This document shows positions 6,652 through 7,612 of a DNA stretch of 7,612 bases, one piece after another. How positions within the stretch are numbered: the first letter of the stretch is position 1; every line of letters begins with the position of its first letter. The notes beneath the pieces were generated by a model. It worked only from the letters and a program-made list of their open reading frames with translations. It did not search any database and was not told the origin of the DNA. The stretch covers positions 6,423 through 14,034 of the forward strand of contig DGGX01000080.1 of the NCBI GenBank assembly GCA_002392385.1, in the 5' to 3' direction. The DNA is from Lachnospiraceae bacterium UBA3863. GTDB lineage: Bacteria > Bacillota > Clostridia > Lachnospirales > Lachnospiraceae. The position numbers were made by a program, and so were the translations under genes.

Positions 6652-7612
6652 ATGATGCCGTCACATCTTTATACGGACCTTCTGCGGGAGATCCGAAAGA
6701 CCAGACGACGCTTCCTGTCTCTACTCATCATGAATCTGCTTGCGGTAGGCTTTCTCGCGGGTCTGCGCATGACCTCCCCGGTGATGCGGCATACGGTGGA
6801 CCGGTATTACGACCGGCAGGCCCTGATGGACGTACGTGTCCTCTGCGCGCTGGGGCTCACAGAGGAGGACGTGGAAGTACTCAGACAGCAGGACGGTGTG
6901 CTCTCTGCGGAGGGCAGCCGTTCTTTTGACGCGCTTGCGGGGGAACAGATCGTGACCGTGACGGACCTGCCGGACCGCGTGAACCTGCCCGAAGTGCTGG
7001 AAGGGCGCATGCCGCAGGCCCCGGACGAATGTCTTGCGGAGCAGGCGGTCCTGGACGCGCTGGAGATCGGGATCGGCGACACACTGACGCTTGACACTTC
7101 GGATGCCCGGTCCAGGAACGGCGGGGAGGATATCCTGTCGCAGAAGACATATACGGTCGTCGGCACGGCGCGCAGTCCCCTCTACATCACAATGGACCGC
7201 AGCACGACCTCGATGGGCGCGGGCACCGTCAGGGGCTTCGTGGCCGTACCGAAGGAGAATTTCACCGTCGATTATTACACGACGGCTTATCTGACGCTGG
7301 AGGGTCTGGAGGCGCTCAACTGCTATACGGACGATGCCTATGAGGAGGCGGTGGATGCCTTCATCGACCGGCTGGAGCCCCTGGGCAGGGAGCGGGCGGC
7401 CATGCGCCGGGAGCAGCTCCTGCGGGAGACGACCATCACCGATATGATGGCGCAGATGCTCTCTTCAGGGCTCTCCGCGGTCGATCTCGGAAACGCGAAG
7501 TGGTACATCCTGGGACGGGATACGGTGGAGAGCTACCTGACCTTCTCTGTCGATTCCGCCCGGATGAGCGATCTCGCGGATGTGTTCCCGATGATCTTCT
7601 TTCTTGTGGCGG
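6652..7612 (+). CDS. FtsX/MacB-like ABC transporter permease, N-terminal part
   Basis: The frame runs off the window end after 320 codons; related large permeases are much longer, often around or above 1000 residues. After a basic N-terminus (REIRKTRRR, 12-20) comes the first membrane helix at about 21-38. It is followed by a large extracytoplasmic region with the MacB-type periplasmic core pattern EGRMPQAPDECLAEQ (117-131) and LEIGIGDTLTL (137-147). The segment AKWYILGRDTVESYL (282-296) leads to a second membrane helix beginning near VFPMIFFLVA (311-320). AAAGGAG at 6640-6646 precedes two tandem ATG codons; 6652 is used here, but 6655 has an 8-base spacing that is equally or more favourable. 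It pairs with the ATPase just upstream. The long coiled-coil insert often seen between the core domain and the second helix appears absent (only about 40 residues, 241-281). Substrate unknown. Confidence 0.9.
   Translation, partial: MMPSHLYTDLLREIRKTRRRFLSLLIMNLLAVGFLAGLRMTSPVMRHTVDRYYDRQALMDVRVLCALGLTEEDVEVLRQQDGVLSAEGSRSFDALAGEQIVTVTDLPDRVNLPEVLEGRMPQAPDECLAEQAVLDALEIGIGDTLTLDTSDARSRNGGEDILSQKTYTVVGTARSPLYITMDRSTTSMGAGTVRGFVAVPKENFTVDYYTTAYLTLEGLEALNCYTDDAYEEAVDAFIDRLEPLGRERAAMRREQLLRETTITDMMAQMLSSGLSAVDLGNAKWYILGRDTVESYLTFSVDSARMSDLADVFPMIFFLVA

Noticed and set aside
3954..6653. An 899-codon open frame on the minus strand, opposite the MBOAT, SGNH and ATPase genes
   Set aside because: It runs antisense across three recognisable + strand genes. 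Its translation is rich in Arg, Pro, Gln, Gly and Asp with no recognisable motif. GC-rich codon use readily opens such antisense frames.

Overview
The window reads like chromosomal DNA of a GC-rich Clostridia member. Lachnospiraceae is the best guess, based on the style of the large FtsX-type permease, the linked MBOAT/SGNH pair, and a meso-diaminopimelate dehydrogenase in a Firmicutes-like setting with strong AAGGAGG-type ribosome sites. No rRNA, marker gene or database hit backs this, so the family-level call is an inference. All six genes lie on the + strand and fill almost the whole window. The longest gap is 100 bases (1690-1789). I see no tRNA, rRNA, CRISPR array, insertion sequence, integrase or phage gene.

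Layout: (1) 1-817, the C-terminal end of the RNA-binding transcription accessory protein Tex. (2) 835-1689, a PP2C-type Ser/Thr protein phosphatase 17 bases downstream, probably cotranscribed. (3) 1690-1789, the only real spacer, with two potential hairpins and a strong ribosome site. (4) 1790-2773, meso-diaminopimelate dehydrogenase (ddh). (5) 2770-4305, a membrane protein of the MBOAT (AlgI/DltB) family. (6) 4302-5879, a membrane-anchored SGNH/DltD-like protein with an extra C-terminal domain. (7) 5916-6623 and 6652-end, an ABC transporter ATPase and the start of its FtsX/MacB-like permease.

Genes 4 to 6 are joined by 4-base stop/start overlaps, so they are probably translated in a coupled way. 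This links synthesis of a peptidoglycan precursor (meso-DAP) to an envelope-modification module of the DltB/DltD or AlgI/AlgJ kind. The most unusual point is that the MBOAT protein keeps the family scaffold but has Asn and Tyr where the two conserved histidines of the active site should be. Its SGNH partner keeps its apparent Ser...Asp-x-x-His residues and carries a C-terminal region resembling ILEI/FAM3 domains. The module may therefore be a divergent or repurposed acyl-transfer system, with the MBOAT subunit acting in a non-classical way. The following ABC transporter has all the ATPase motifs; its permease appears to lack the long coiled-coil insert I expect in close relatives.
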